Below, one piece after another: positions 1-11,051 of a stretch of DNA of 64,000 nucleotides. How positions within the stretch are numbered: the first letter of the stretch is position 1; every line of letters starts with the position of its first letter. A program made the position numbers and the translations under genes. Below the pieces are notes generated by a model. That model was not told where the DNA came from. It saw nothing but the letters and a program-made list of their open reading frames with translations, and did not search any database. The DNA lies in assembly GCF_900102345.1 (NCBI RefSeq), contig NZ_FNKB01000001.1, positions 2,294,001 to 2,358,000 of the forward strand, read 5' to 3'. Source of the DNA: Leucobacter chromiiresistens (GTDB lineage: Bacteria; Actinomycetota; Actinomycetes; Actinomycetales; Microbacteriaceae).

Positions 1-156
1 GAATGCCTGCCTCGCTGCGCGAGTCAGTTCGAGCATTCTGACGCAGTGGCGCCAGCCGCGAATGCCTGCCTCGCTGCGCGAGTCAGTTGGAGCATTCTGA
101 CGCAGTGGCGCCAGCCGCGAATGCCTGCCTCGCTGCGCGAGTCAGTTGGAGCATTC
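1..156. repeat. 59-bp tandem repeat, 2.6 copies, built on the 3' end of the DUF4193 gene
   Basis: Units run 1-59, 60-118 and a partial 119-156. Copies differ by a single base (c/g at unit position 30). Read on the minus strand each unit starts with the last codons and TGA stop of the neighbouring gene, followed by a stem-loop (CTCGC-gca-GCGAG inside a GAATGC/GCATTC outer arm). It therefore looks like a duplicated gene tail plus its terminator-like hairpin. The left end of the array may continue outside the window. Confidence 0.9.
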
Positions 157-432
157 GCGGCACACCGGCCCGAGCTCCGTCTCGTGATCGACCTGCGAGC
201 GGTGGCGCACCAGGAAGCAGCTCACGCAGGTGAACTCGTCGTCCTGCTGCGGAAGCACGATGACATCGAGCTCGACATCGGAGAGATCGTTGCCGCCGAG
301 ATCGAAACTCGGGTTGTCGGCATCGTCGGAGTCGAGCCCCGACGCGCCCTTTGCCGGCCCGCGCTCCTTCAGCGCCTCGATCGACTCGGCGTCTTCTTCA
401 GTCTTGCGCGGGGCGTCGTAATCCGTGGCCAT
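142..432 (-). CDS. DUF4193 family zinc-ribbon protein
   Basis: A 96-residue acidic protein beginning MATDYDAPRKTEED, the signature N-terminus of the actinobacterial DUF4193 family. The C-terminal third carries two CxxC pairs (Cys69/72 and Cys91/94) that should bind one zinc. Molecular function is not established for the family. The ATG at 432 was chosen because GGAGAG sits just upstream and the family starts there; the longer open frame upstream is non-coding. The last codons and the stop lie inside the third copy of the 59-bp tandem repeat, so the gene tail is what has been duplicated. sepH follows divergently, a common actinobacterial neighbourhood. Confidence 0.85.
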   Translation of the reverse strand: MATDYDAPRKTEEDAESIEALKERGPAKGASGLDSDDADNPSFDLGGNDLSDVELDVIVLPQQDDEFTCVSCFLVRHRSQVDHETELGPVCRECSN

Positions 433-644
433 TCTCTCCTGCGTTCCCGGGCCGGTATGCCGGCACCTTATCCTTCGAGCGGCCATAGTCTGACGTACGA
501 GGCGGCCCGCGCGCAAACCCTCCCGCCGAAAGTTCTCTGAGCGCGAAGCGCGACTCCCCCGGGTTTCGCCACGCGCCGCTTCAATGCGGAGCGTCCCGGG
601 GTGCGTGTGACACTCTGGGTCGCGACTCACGAAGGGATGCGCCG

Positions 645-1883
645 ATGGACGAACTGCGCTTTGTGCGCCGAGATGACCGGTCGCTGATCGTCGCGAACGA
701 CGCCGGCGACGAGTTCCGCTTCGTCGTCGACGAGGCCGCGCTCAGCGAGCTGCGCCATTTGTCGCGGCGCGAGCGCCAGCCGGGGAAGCCGGGTCCGCGT
801 GAGATCCAGGCGCTCATCCGCGCGGGAAAGTCTCGCGCTCAGGTGGCCTCCGAGACGGGCCTGGACGACGCCGATATCGAGCGGTACGAGGAGCCCGTGC
901 TCGCGGAGCGCCGCTACATTCTCGAGCGAGCGCACGCGGTTCCGGTGCGCACGGAGGCGCACGACGACGGCGACCAGCGTTTCGGCGCCGTCATCTCGGA
1001 GCGCCTCGCCGGGCTCGGAGCGGAGACGAGCGAGTGGGCGGCCTGGAGGGACGAGGAGCGCGGCTGGATGATCAGCCTCGAGTTCGCGTCGCACGATGTC
1101 GGCCACCGCGCCGTGTGGACGTTCGACCACCGCAAGTCGATGCTCTCCCCCATCAACCCCGACGCCGTGAACCTCTCGAAGCAGGGCGATGTCGGCGAGC
1201 GGCTGATCCCGAAGCTGCGCGCGGTCGACTCCGCCGAGCGCTCGGGCCGCTTCGACTCGGGCGCGTTCGACGCCGAGGGCGGCGCGGTGGAGGAGACCGG
1301 GGCCGAGGCGCCGAGCGCGACGGTCGATGAACCTGCGCAGGAGGCGCCCACGTCGTCGTCGGATCCCAACGCCGAGTTCGCGCGCCGCCGCGAGATCGAC
1401 CAGCGCGCCATCTCCTCGGACGCCGACGCGCCGGCGGATCTCAGCCAGACCGCCGACCTGCTCGACGCGCTCCGCAAGCGCCGCGGAGAACGCGATCAGG
1501 GCAAGCGCCAGAGCGATGCCGGTGCAGAGCTGCAGCCCCAGGAGCTCGACCTCGCGGCGCTCGCCGAGACGGACTCCGACACGCCTGCAGGATCGCGAGA
1601 CGTCGTCGACGCGCCGCGTTCCGACAGCCCGCACCCGTCGCTCCGCCGCGAGCCGCCGGCCGATGCGCCCGCCGCGCCGCGGAGCATCTGGAGCAGCGCC
1701 GGTGTGACGGGGGCGCCGAAGAGCGGCCCCGACCCGTCGCCCGAACGCGCCGAGGGGCCCGCGCAGCCGCCCGCCGCAGCGCCCGACGCGAGCGAGCGCG
1801 CACCCAAGAAGGGGCGCGCCTCGATTCCGAGTTGGGACGACATCCTCTTCGGTACGCGGAGCGACGAGGACCCCGCGAACTGA
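645..1883 (+). CDS. sepH: septation protein SepH (DUF3071)
   Basis: 412 residues. The N-terminal half is the conserved DUF3071 domain of SepH, the actinobacterial cell-division protein that binds FtsZ and promotes Z-ring assembly. A helix-turn-helix-like segment is seen around residues 54-81 (IQALIRAGKSRAQVASETGL). Residues from about 205 onward are a low-complexity acidic, Ala/Pro/Ser-rich linker, ending in a short conserved C-terminal motif around SIPSWDDILFGT. ATG is preceded by GAAGGG. The protein acts in the cytoplasm at the septum. Assignment rests on the domain and the typical long disordered tail; the tail is variable in the family. Confidence 0.88.
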   Translation: MDELRFVRRDDRSLIVANDAGDEFRFVVDEAALSELRHLSRRERQPGKPGPREIQALIRAGKSRAQVASETGLDDADIERYEEPVLAERRYILERAHAVPVRTEAHDDGDQRFGAVISERLAGLGAETSEWAAWRDEERGWMISLEFASHDVGHRAVWTFDHRKSMLSPINPDAVNLSKQGDVGERLIPKLRAVDSAERSGRFDSGAFDAEGGAVEETGAEAPSATVDEPAQEAPTSSSDPNAEFARRREIDQRAISSDADAPADLSQTADLLDALRKRRGERDQGKRQSDAGAELQPQELDLAALAETDSDTPAGSRDVVDAPRSDSPHPSLRREPPADAPAAPRSIWSSAGVTGAPKSGPDPSPERAEGPAQPPAAAPDASERAPKKGRASIPSWDDILFGTRSDEDPAN

Positions 1884-1986
1884 CCTCGGCGATCCGTGCC
1901 GTGGTCGGGTGAAGCTGCGGCGCCCGCGCGGAGCCGGGGGCGCCGCGCGCTCCGGCTGCTGCGCCGATGCCGCTGCCGCCGCTCCG

Positions 1987-3183
1987 CTAATCGGGGATGC
2001 GGCGCGCTGCGGCCTGCACTGCGGCCGCGAACGAGGAGCCGTCGAGGGCCCCGCCGAGCACCAGCGGCACTCCCCGCTCCTCGTCGGTGAACGACCCGTG
2101 CTGGCCGACCATCTCGAGCACTCGCGGGTCTTCGGTGTTCGTGAAGTAGGCGATCTGCTTGCGGGCGGCGATCAGCACGTCGCCGAGGCGCTCCGCGACC
2201 TCCGGCCGCACCCGACCGAAACTCCCCTGGGCCAGGGCCGCCTCGCGCGTGCCGACCCAGGCGCGTGCGCCCTCCGCGCGCTCCCACGCTGCGGCGACCG
2301 CCGCCGCATCGGCGCCGTCGCGCAGATACAGCGAGCGGAGGCGCGGTTCGCCGCCGATCTCGGCGACGTCGTCGAGCAGGCCCGCGTGCGATTCGAGCAT
2401 GACCCGCTGATGCGGCGCGATGTCGACCATTCCATGGTCCGCGGTGATCACCACTCCCACGCCTCCGGGCAGCCCCCGCAGGAACCCGTCGAGCGACGCG
2501 TCGAACTGCTCGAGACGACGCGCCCAGTGCTCGCTCTGCCACCCGTGCTCGTGCCCCGCCTTGTCGAGTTCGTCGATGTAGAGGTAGACGACGGCGGGCG
2601 TCGGCTCGCGCACCACCCGGGAGGCCAGGGCGAACCGATCCTCGATCCGCTGGCCGCCCAGATACTCGGCGCCCGAGAGGATCGCCTCGGTCAGTCCGCC
2701 GGCTGCGTGCGCGGGGCGGCCGATCGCGACGGCTCGTGCGCCGATCGAGGAGACCCGAGTGAGCAGCGGTGTCGCGCGCTGCCAGGTGCGCTGATCCCCG
2801 ATGCCGTCCCAGTCGCGGAGCGTCGTCACGAGCCCGAGCTCGGGGTGGCGGATGCGGTACCCGATCAGTCCGTGCGATCCGGGGAGGCGGCCGGTGAGCA
2901 GCGTGGTGAGCGCCGCGCCGGTCGTCGACGGCGCGACGGTCTCGATCCGCTTCCGCGGGAGGCGGGTGAGCGCCGGGGCGTGCCCCGCGCGCGCCGAGAG
3001 GTTCGCGCTCCCGAGCCCGTCCACCACGATCATGACGAAGGACCGCAGCGGCGGAAGGGAGTCCGAGTCGGCGAAGGCCAGCTCGTCGGGAGGCGGAGTG
3101 CCGAGGCCCCGCGCGACCGCCGCGATGCCGCTCGGCAGAATCGCGGCAAGCCTCGCGCCGTTGTCGGCGGTCGTCGGTAGCAT
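1987..3183 (-). CDS. alkaline phosphatase superfamily nucleotide pyrophosphatase/phosphodiesterase
   Basis: 398 residues if started at the ATG at 3183 (MLPTT...); an ATG three codons upstream (3192) is the alternative. Metal-site motifs of the type I phosphodiesterase/nucleotide pyrophosphatase family are present: VMIVVDGLG (Asp55), the PSTTG nucleophile threonine near 87-88, [11 protein letters not shown] near residue 203, and TADHG. No signal peptide is seen, so it is probably cytoplasmic; the substrate is unknown. It is often found beside the topoisomerase genes in actinobacteria. It is divergent from the topoisomerase A gene, and the two start codons are only about 10 bases apart, with overlapping promoter elements. 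Confidence 0.8.
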   Translation of the reverse strand: MLPTTADNGARLAAILPSGIAAVARGLGTPPPDELAFADSDSLPPLRSFVMIVVDGLGSANLSARAGHAPALTRLPRKRIETVAPSTTGAALTTLLTGRLPGSHGLIGYRIRHPELGLVTTLRDWDGIGDQRTWQRATPLLTRVSSIGARAVAIGRPAHAAGGLTEAILSGAEYLGGQRIEDRFALASRVVREPTPAVVYLYIDELDKAGHEHGWQSEHWARRLEQFDASLDGFLRGLPGGVGVVITADHGMVDIAPHQRVMLESHAGLLDDVAEIGGEPRLRSLYLRDGADAAAVAAAWERAEGARAWVGTREAALAQGSFGRVRPEVAERLGDVLIAARKQIAYFTNTEDPRVLEMVGQHGSFTDEERGVPLVLGGALDGSSFAAAVQAAARRIPD

Positions 3184-3196
3184 GAAATCCATTATG
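3178..3196. promoter_or_regulatory. interlocked divergent promoters with near-leaderless starts
   Basis: On the plus strand TAGCAT (3178-3183) is a plausible -10, ten bases before the ATG at 3194. On the minus strand CATAAT (3196-3191) is a plausible -10, seven bases before the ATG at 3183. Each -10 contains the other gene's start codon in reverse complement. No convincing -35 is seen for either. Motif-based only. Confidence 0.45.
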
Positions 3197-5665
3197 ACCG
3201 ACCCTCGCAGTGCGTCCGAAGCAGCACCGGACGCCCCCCACGAACTCGCCGGCGAGCGCATCGAAGACATCGACATTCTGCAGGAGATGGAGGGCTCGTT
3301 CCTCGAGTACGCCTACTCCGTGATCTACTCGCGCGCGCTTCCCGACGCCCGCGACGGGTTGAAGCCCGTGCAGCGGCGCATCCTGTACATGATGCAAGAC
3401 ATGGGACTGCGCCCCGAGAAGGGGCACGTCAAGTCCGCGCGCGTCGTCGGCGAGGTGATGGGCAAGCTGCACCCGCACGGCGACTCGTCGATCTACGACG
3501 CGCTCGTGAGACTGGCGCAGGGGTTCGCCATGCGGCTGCCGCTCGTGGACGGCCACGGCAACTTCGGCTCGCTCGACGACGGCCCCGCCGCCTCGCGCTA
3601 CACCGAGGCCCGCCTCGCCGGCGCGGCGCTCGCCATGACCGAGTCGCTCGACGAGAACGTGGTCGACTTCGTCCCGAACTACGACAGCCAGCTGCTGCAG
3701 CCCGAGGTGCTCCCCTCCGCCGTGCCGAACCTGCTCGTCAACGGAGCGAGCGGCATCGCCGTCGGCATGGCCACCAACCTGGCGCCGCACAACCTCATCG
3801 AGGTGGTCGACGGCGCGAAGCATCTGCTGCGCAACCCGGGGGCCACGGTCGACGAGCTCATGGAGTTCATCCCCGGCCCCGACCTGCCGGGCGGCGGCAC
3901 CATCGTCGGGCTCGACGGTGTGAAAGACGCGTACCGGACCGGCCGCGGGGCGTTCCGCACCCGCGCGAAGGTGGCCGTAGAGCAGCTCGGGCCGCGGCGC
4001 ACCGGCCTCGTGGTCACCGAGCTGCCGTACCTGGTCGGCCCCGAACGCGTGATCGAGAAGATCAAGCAGGGCGTGGAGGCGAAGAAGCTCTCCGGCATCT
4101 CGGATGTCGCCGACCTCACCGACCGCAAGAACGGGCTCCGCCTCGTTATCACTCTGAAGACCGGGTTCTCGCCGGAGGCGGTGCTCGAACAGCTGTACCG
4201 GTACACCCCGCTCGAGGATTCGTTCAGCATCAACTCGGTCGCCCTCGTGCAGGGGCAGCCGCAGACGCTCGGCTTGCGCGAGATGCTGCGCGTCTTCCTC
4301 GACCACCGCATCTCGGTCGTCACCCGCAGATCCGAGTTCAGGCTGGCGAAGCGGCGCGAGCGCCTGCACCTGGTCGAAGGCATGCTCATCGCGATCCTCG
4401 ACATCGATGAGGTCATCCAGCTGATCCGCACGAGCGACGATGCGGAGACCGCGCGCAGCCGACTGATGCAGGTCTTCGACCTGTCGGAGGCCCAGGCCGA
4501 GTACATCCTCGAGCTGCGGCTGCGCCGCCTCACGAAGTTCTCGCGGGTCGAGCTCGAGGCCGAGCGCGACGAGCTGCAGGCGGAGATCGATCGCCTGCTC
4601 GCCATTCTCGGCGACGAGCACCGGCTTCGCGAGGTCGTCGCCCAGGAGATGGACGACGCAGCCGAGGCGTTCGGCACGCCTCGACGCACCGTGCTGACCG
4701 GTGCTGTGCTGAGGCCCGCCCGGTCGGCGTCGGCGGCGGCGTCCCTCGAGGTCGCCGATTCCCCGTGCTCCGTTCTGCTGTCGGTCACCGGGCGCGCGCT
4801 GCGCATCGATCGGGATCCGGAGGCGCCGACCAGTACTCGGCCGGCCCCGCGAGCGACGAAGCACGGCGCGGTGCTCGCGACCGTCGAGGGCACGGTGCGC
4901 GGCGAGATGGGCGCCGTCCTCTCAGACGGCACCCTGCACCGGTTCACCCCGGTCGACCTCCCACTCGTTCCCGCCGCGAGCATCGCGTTCTCGGCGGGCG
5001 CGAAACTGCTCGACTACATCGGCGTCACCGATAAGCGACTGCGCATCGTGGGCGTGCTCCCCCTCGACACCGACACCCCCGTGGGGCTCTTCACACAGCA
5101 GGGCATCGTGAAGCGCGTACTGCTCACCGATCTTCCGGCGAAGCCGTCGTTCGAGGTGATCGGACTGAAGAGCGGCGATGCGCTCGTCGCAGCGTTCGCG
5201 GCGCCCGACGGGCACGAGATCGCCGCCGTCTCGAGCGATGCGCAGCTGCTGCGCTTCCCCGCCTCGGCAGTGCGCCCCCAGGGGCGCCCGGCTGCGGGCA
5301 TGGCGGGCATGCGGCTCTCCGCCGAGGCCCGGATCGTCTTCGCGGGGGCCGTGCCCGAGGGAGCAGACGCTCGCGTGGTGACCGTCGCCGACAGCTCCAT
5401 CACGCTGCCAGGCACCGACGTGGCGACCGCGAAGGTCTCCGCCTGGAGCGAGTTCCCCGCGAAGGGCCGCGGCACGGGAGGCGTTCGCGCCCAGCGGTTC
5501 CTGAAGTGGGAGGATCAGATCGCCTGCGCCTGGGTCGGCACGGGTGAGCCGCGCGCTCTGGCATCCGACGGCGCTGCGCGCAAGCTCCCGAGCGAACTCG
5601 GCAAGCGCGACGGATCCGGGCAGCCCATCGACGGCTCCGCGGCGTTCGTCGGCGTCGCCCCCTGA
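3194..5665 (+). CDS. parC: type IIA DNA topoisomerase subunit A (ParC / second GyrA)
   Basis: 823 residues. Breakage-reunion domain with catalytic Tyr136 ([10 protein letters not shown]) and a quinolone-determining region at about 85-110, in which Ser98 and Asp102 correspond to the drug-sensitive residues of E. coli GyrA (S83, D87). A coiled coil lies around residues 430-480, and a C-terminal beta-propeller-like half follows. It pairs with the convergent subunit B gene at 5864-7957 to form a heterotetramer that decatenates or supercoils DNA. The canonical gyrBA locus is expected elsewhere, near dnaA; a location away from it, next to sigA, is typical of the second topoisomerase in Microbacteriaceae. 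The start at 3194 gives MTDPRSAS; an in-frame ATG at 3182 is possible. Confidence 0.88.
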   Translation: MTDPRSASEAAPDAPHELAGERIEDIDILQEMEGSFLEYAYSVIYSRALPDARDGLKPVQRRILYMMQDMGLRPEKGHVKSARVVGEVMGKLHPHGDSSIYDALVRLAQGFAMRLPLVDGHGNFGSLDDGPAASRYTEARLAGAALAMTESLDENVVDFVPNYDSQLLQPEVLPSAVPNLLVNGASGIAVGMATNLAPHNLIEVVDGAKHLLRNPGATVDELMEFIPGPDLPGGGTIVGLDGVKDAYRTGRGAFRTRAKVAVEQLGPRRTGLVVTELPYLVGPERVIEKIKQGVEAKKLSGISDVADLTDRKNGLRLVITLKTGFSPEAVLEQLYRYTPLEDSFSINSVALVQGQPQTLGLREMLRVFLDHRISVVTRRSEFRLAKRRERLHLVEGMLIAILDIDEVIQLIRTSDDAETARSRLMQVFDLSEAQAEYILELRLRRLTKFSRVELEAERDELQAEIDRLLAILGDEHRLREVVAQEMDDAAEAFGTPRRTVLTGAVLRPARSASAAASLEVADSPCSVLLSVTGRALRIDRDPEAPTSTRPAPRATKHGAVLATVEGTVRGEMGAVLSDGTLHRFTPVDLPLVPAASIAFSAGAKLLDYIGVTDKRLRIVGVLPLDTDTPVGLFTQQGIVKRVLLTDLPAKPSFEVIGLKSGDALVAAFAAPDGHEIAAVSSDAQLLRFPASAVRPQGRPAAGMAGMRLSAEARIVFAGAVPEGADARVVTVADSSITLPGTDVATAKVSAWSEFPAKGRGTGGVRAQRFLKWEDQIACAWVGTGEPRALASDGAARKLPSELGKRDGSGQPIDGSAAFVGVAP

Positions 5666-5684
5666 CGGAGGCGCGCCCCCACGA

Positions 5685-5723
5685 GATGAGCCCTCCCCGC
5701 CCGGATGGCGGGGAGGGCTCATC
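5685..5723. terminator. strong hairpin after the topoisomerase A gene
   Basis: A perfect 17-bp stem (5685-5701 with 5707-5723) and a 5-base loop. There is no U-tract, but the position twenty bases after the parC stop, between convergent genes, fits a bidirectional terminator. Confidence 0.8.
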
Positions 5724-5734
5724 GCCGCGATGGG

Positions 5735-5863
5735 CACGATCCGGTGCGCTACGCGACGGCGATCCTCGGCGTTACGCGACGGCGATCCTCGGCGCTACGC
5801 GACGATGATCCGCTGCGCTACGCGACGATGATCCTCGGCGCTACGCGTCCATGATCCGCGGCG

Positions 5864-5872
<9 letters not shown>
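5735..5872. repeat. six-copy 23-bp tandem repeat at the 3' end of parE
   Basis: Units 5735-5757, 5758-5780, 5781-5803, 5804-5826, 5827-5849 and 5850-5872 each end in a variant of cTACGCG(A/T)C. Read on the minus strand every unit holds the parE tail GACGCGTAG with its stop codon, then a GC-rich GGATCAT segment. The first unit in the direction of parE contains the real stop. It is an expansion of the gene's own terminal codons. Confidence 0.9.
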
Positions 5873-7957
<2,085 letters not shown>

Positions 7958-8152
7958 TGCTCAGATCTCCTCAGGTTGATGACGGATCCACACTAGGGCA
8001 CGCCGCTGACACTGGAGCGGAAGGGGCCCGGCGAGTGGCCGAGCCGCGAGCGGCGATACGCGGTCAGCGAACCGCGGATCCTCGATGATGGCATTCGGAG
8101 GAGACCGTGCTTGGATGGGTGCGTAGTGAATGAAGATGAAGAGGAGGTTGCC

Positions 8153-8374
8153 ATGACGACACTCGAGCAGGAACGGACCGATGAGGTCGAATCCGCGGAT
8201 CGTCCCCTGAGCGCGCTGGATCGCTGCGACAGCTGCGGCGCGCAGGCATACGTCCGAGTGCTGCTGGGCGGAAGCGAGCTGCTGTTCTGCGCGCACCACG
8301 CGAACAAGCACGAGTCGAAGCTCCGTCCGATGGCGGAGGCCTGGCACGACGAGACCCACAAGCTCAACGCGTAG
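8153..8374 (+). CDS. DUF7455-type small zinc-binding protein
   Basis: 73 residues. CDSCGAQA (Cys25/28) and FCAHH (Cys46, His48/49) make a compact CxxC...CxxH(H) zinc site. The family is small, actinobacterial and regularly encoded beside the primary sigma factor gene; its function is unknown. The ATG at 8153 has GAGGAGG seven bases upstream, which rules out the upstream in-frame codons. It is convergent with sigA and shares a strong terminator hairpin with it. Confidence 0.85.
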   Translation: MTTLEQERTDEVESADRPLSALDRCDSCGAQAYVRVLLGGSELLFCAHHANKHESKLRPMAEAWHDETHKLNA

Positions 8375-8389
8375 CGCGCGTTACACGAG

Positions 8390-8426
8390 AAGGCCCCCGG
8401 CGATGATCATCATCGCCGGGGGCCTT
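8390..8426. terminator. bidirectional terminator between the DUF7455 gene and sigA
   Basis: A perfect 16-bp stem (8390-8405 with 8411-8426) and a 5-base loop. The arms start and end with AA/TT on both sides, and the hairpin lies between two convergent genes. Confidence 0.85.
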
Positions 8427-8438
8427 TCGTTGTGCCGA

Positions 8439-9737
8439 TCAGTCGAGGTAATCCCGCAACTGCTGACTGCGCGACGGGTGGCGCAGCTTCGCCATCGTCT
8501 TCGACTCGATCTGGCGGATGCGCTCGCGGGTCACTCCGAAGGTGTCGCCGATCTGATCGAGCGTCTTCGGCATGCCGTCTCCGAGGCCGAAGCGCATGCG
8601 GATCACTCCGGCTTCGCGCTCCGACAGCGAGTCCAGCAGCTGCTCGAGCTGCTGCTGGAGCATCGTGAAGCCCACGGCATCGGCCGGCACGACCGCCTCG
8701 GTGTCCTCGATCAGGTCGCCGAACTCGCTGTCGCCGTCCTCGCCGAGCGGCGTGTGCAGCGAGATGGGCTCGCGCCCGTACTTCTGCACCTCGACGACCT
8801 TCTCGGGGGTCATGTCGAGTTCGCGGCTGAGCTCCTCGGGCGTCGGCTCGCGACCGAGGTCCTGCAGCATCTGGCGCTGCACACGAGCGAGCTTGTTGAT
8901 CACTTCGACCATGTGGACGGGGATGCGGATGGTGCGCGCCTGATCCGCCATCGCACGGGTGATCGCCTGACGAATCCACCACGTCGCGTACGTCGAGAAC
9001 TTGAAGCCCTTGGTGTAGTCGAACTTCTCCACCGCGCGGATGAGGCCGAGGTTGCCCTCCTGGATGAGATCCAGGAACTGCATTCCGCGGCCCGTGTAGC
9101 GCTTGGCGAGCGACACGACGAGACGCAGGTTCGCGCCGAGCAGGTGGCTCTTCGCGCGCTGACCGTCGCGGGCGACCCACTTCAGCTCGCGCTCGAGCTT
9201 CTTCGGGAGACCCTTCTCCGTGGAGAGCTTCTCCTCGGCGAAGAGCCCCGCCTCGATGCGCATGGCGAGCTCGACCTCCTCGGCAGCGTTCAGCAGAGCG
9301 ACCTTGCCGATCTGCTTGAGGTAGTCCTTCACCGGGTCGGCGGTCGCACCGGGAATCGCCGTCGTGATCGTCGGGACGTCTTCCTCGTCGCGGGCCTTCA
9401 GCACGATGGCGCCCGTCGGCAGCGGCTCGACCACCGCGGGAGCCGGCTTCTCCTCCTCGGGAGCCTCCGCCTCCTCATCGACCTCGGGGGCGTCGAGATC
9501 GATCTCGTCCTCCGCGCTCTTCTTGGCCCCGCGCTTCGTCTTCGCCGCCGCAGGCTTCTTGGCCGCCGCGGCCTGCTTGGTCGCCGTCGGCTTCTTCGCC
9601 GTCGTCTTCTTCGCGGCCGCCTTCTTGCGCGGAGTCGCCGCGGTCTCGGTCATCTCACCGGCCTCCTCGGTCTCGACAGCCTTCTTCTTGGCATCTGCAG
9701 AAGATGCGCGAGTTGTGGTGGTGGTTGCAGTTGCCAC
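8439..9737 (-). CDS. sigA: primary RNA polymerase sigma factor SigA/RpoD
   Basis: 432 residues. The N-terminal 110 residues are a Lys/Ala-rich then acidic low-complexity extension, usual for actinobacterial primary sigma factors. Region 1.2 begins at [12 protein letters not shown]. Region 2 contains the [10 protein letters not shown] and [11 protein letters not shown] promoter-melting helices. Region 3 follows, and region 4 ends in the [24 protein letters not shown]. The start is GTG at 9737 behind GAGAGAGG. A consensus -35 hexamer (TTGACA on the minus strand, 9823-9818) lies 80 bases upstream, without an obvious matching -10. It directs housekeeping transcription. Confidence 0.95.
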   Translation of the reverse strand: MATATTTTTRASSADAKKKAVETEEAGEMTETAATPRKKAAAKKTTAKKPTATKQAAAAKKPAAAKTKRGAKKSAEDEIDLDAPEVDEEAEAPEEEKPAPAVVEPLPTGAIVLKARDEEDVPTITTAIPGATADPVKDYLKQIGKVALLNAAEEVELAMRIEAGLFAEEKLSTEKGLPKKLERELKWVARDGQRAKSHLLGANLRLVVSLAKRYTGRGMQFLDLIQEGNLGLIRAVEKFDYTKGFKFSTYATWWIRQAITRAMADQARTIRIPVHMVEVINKLARVQRQMLQDLGREPTPEELSRELDMTPEKVVEVQKYGREPISLHTPLGEDGDSEFGDLIEDTEAVVPADAVGFTMLQQQLEQLLDSLSEREAGVIRMRFGLGDGMPKTLDQIGDTFGVTRERIRQIESKTMAKLRHPSRSQQLRDYLD

Positions 9738-9954
9738 GCAGCCGCCTCTCTCGTTTCAGATTTCGGCCTGTGCCGCCGACAGCGTTCGCCGACGAGTGCT
9801 CACAGCATGAAAACCCATGTCAAGCCCGGCGTATTCCCGCGGAACGGAAAGCGCGACCGGATTGCATGGGCAGCACCTCAATTATTGCACGTCTGCGCGG
9901 CACTTCTTGCCAGCGGACGCGCGAGATGCTATTTTTCCCCGCGATTCGCCGCCC

Positions 9955-10887
9955 TCAGCCCCGATCGGCCTCGTCGCCGTTGCCGCGTCGCCGGTGCTCG
10001 GCCAGATAGCGCTCCAGTTCGCTCGCCAACTGATCCGCGGTCGGAATGGAGCCGTCCTCGGAGACGAGCGGCGAACGCGGGCTCTGATCCTCCATGTAAG
10101 CGTCGTACCGCTGCTCGAGCGTGCGCACCATCTCGGCGGACTCCTCGTTCTCCGCGATCTGCGAATCGACCTGCGCGTTGAACTGGCGAGCCTGCAGCCG
10201 CACCTCGTCCGTCGGCAGGATGAGCCCGGTCGCCGCCATGATGCCGTCGAGCGCGGCGAAGAGCGCATCCGGGTACTCGGTGTTCGCGAGATAGTGGGGA
10301 ATCAGGAGCGCGAAGCCCGCGACCTCCTCGCCCAGACTGTGCAGCCGGTACTCCAACACATGGGAGGCCGACGCCGACAGCTTCGTCGTGGGCTTCCACA
10401 CCGACCGGGCCTCGATCAGGTCGTCGCGCGTGCCGCTCACCGTCGTCGAGATGGGTCGGGTGTGGGGCACGGGCATCGGGATCGCGTGCGACCACACCGT
10501 GATCGACACCTCGAACTCGTGCACGAGCAGCAGCACCGTGTCGATGAACTGCTCCCAGCGGAAGTCGGGCTCGTAACCGCTGAGCAGGAGGAAGGGAGCG
10601 CCGAGCTCGTCGTGGAGCACGGAGAGCGTCAGCTCCTCGGGCGCGTAGTCGACGAAGTGATCCTCGTCGAACGTGATCACCGGGCGGCGGGCGCGGTAGT
10701 CGAGCAGCAGATCGGCGTTGAACCGCACGAGCTCCTCGGGCGATCCGTGCTTCCAGAGGTACTCCTCCAGCTGAGATATCGCGCCGCCGGCATCGGTCAG
10801 ACCCTGCATCGCGACGACGAGCGGAAGCCCACGCGGCACCCGTGCGCGGCGCTCGGCGTAGTCTGCGGAGAAGATCGAATCGGTCAC
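9955..10887 (-). CDS. PAC2 family protein (proteasome-assembly-chaperone-like)
   Basis: 310 residues with the PAC2 fold pattern throughout (GLTDAGGAISQLEEYLW at the start, LLSGYEPDFRWEQFIDTVL, VHEFEVSITVWSHAIPMPVPHTRP). The family is common in actinobacteria and often near sigA; its role there is not established. The start is GTG at 10887. Upstream, TAGGAT ends six bases before the GTG, so the mRNA may be leaderless, although the intervening GGAGG also looks like a ribosome site placed too close to the start. Transcription is divergent from lpdA. Confidence 0.8.
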   Translation of the reverse strand: MTDSIFSADYAERRARVPRGLPLVVAMQGLTDAGGAISQLEEYLWKHGSPEELVRFNADLLLDYRARRPVITFDEDHFVDYAPEELTLSVLHDELGAPFLLLSGYEPDFRWEQFIDTVLLLVHEFEVSITVWSHAIPMPVPHTRPISTTVSGTRDDLIEARSVWKPTTKLSASASHVLEYRLHSLGEEVAGFALLIPHYLANTEYPDALFAALDGIMAATGLILPTDEVRLQARQFNAQVDSQIAENEESAEMVRTLEQRYDAYMEDQSPRSPLVSEDGSIPTADQLASELERYLAEHRRRGNGDEADRG

Positions 10888-11051
10888 ACCTCCATCCTAC
10901 GAACGCCGCGCGGCTCATCGCCGGATTCGGTCACGCCCAGAGCGAAAACGCGCCACGTCCTCCCCCGCACCCGCAGGTGTAGTCTGGTCGAAGCGCTGCC
11001 GGCATCTCATGGCCGCGCTTCACATTGCGAGCTTTCCGAGGGAGACCCCAC

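Noticed and set aside
1496..4864. A 1122-residue minus-strand open frame
   Set aside because: Overlaps sepH, the phosphodiesterase and parC in the wrong frames; Arg-rich with no domain.
9818..9823. SigA promoter based on a perfect TTGACA
   Set aside because: No acceptable -10 at 16-18 bases, so it is only mentioned in the sigA entry.
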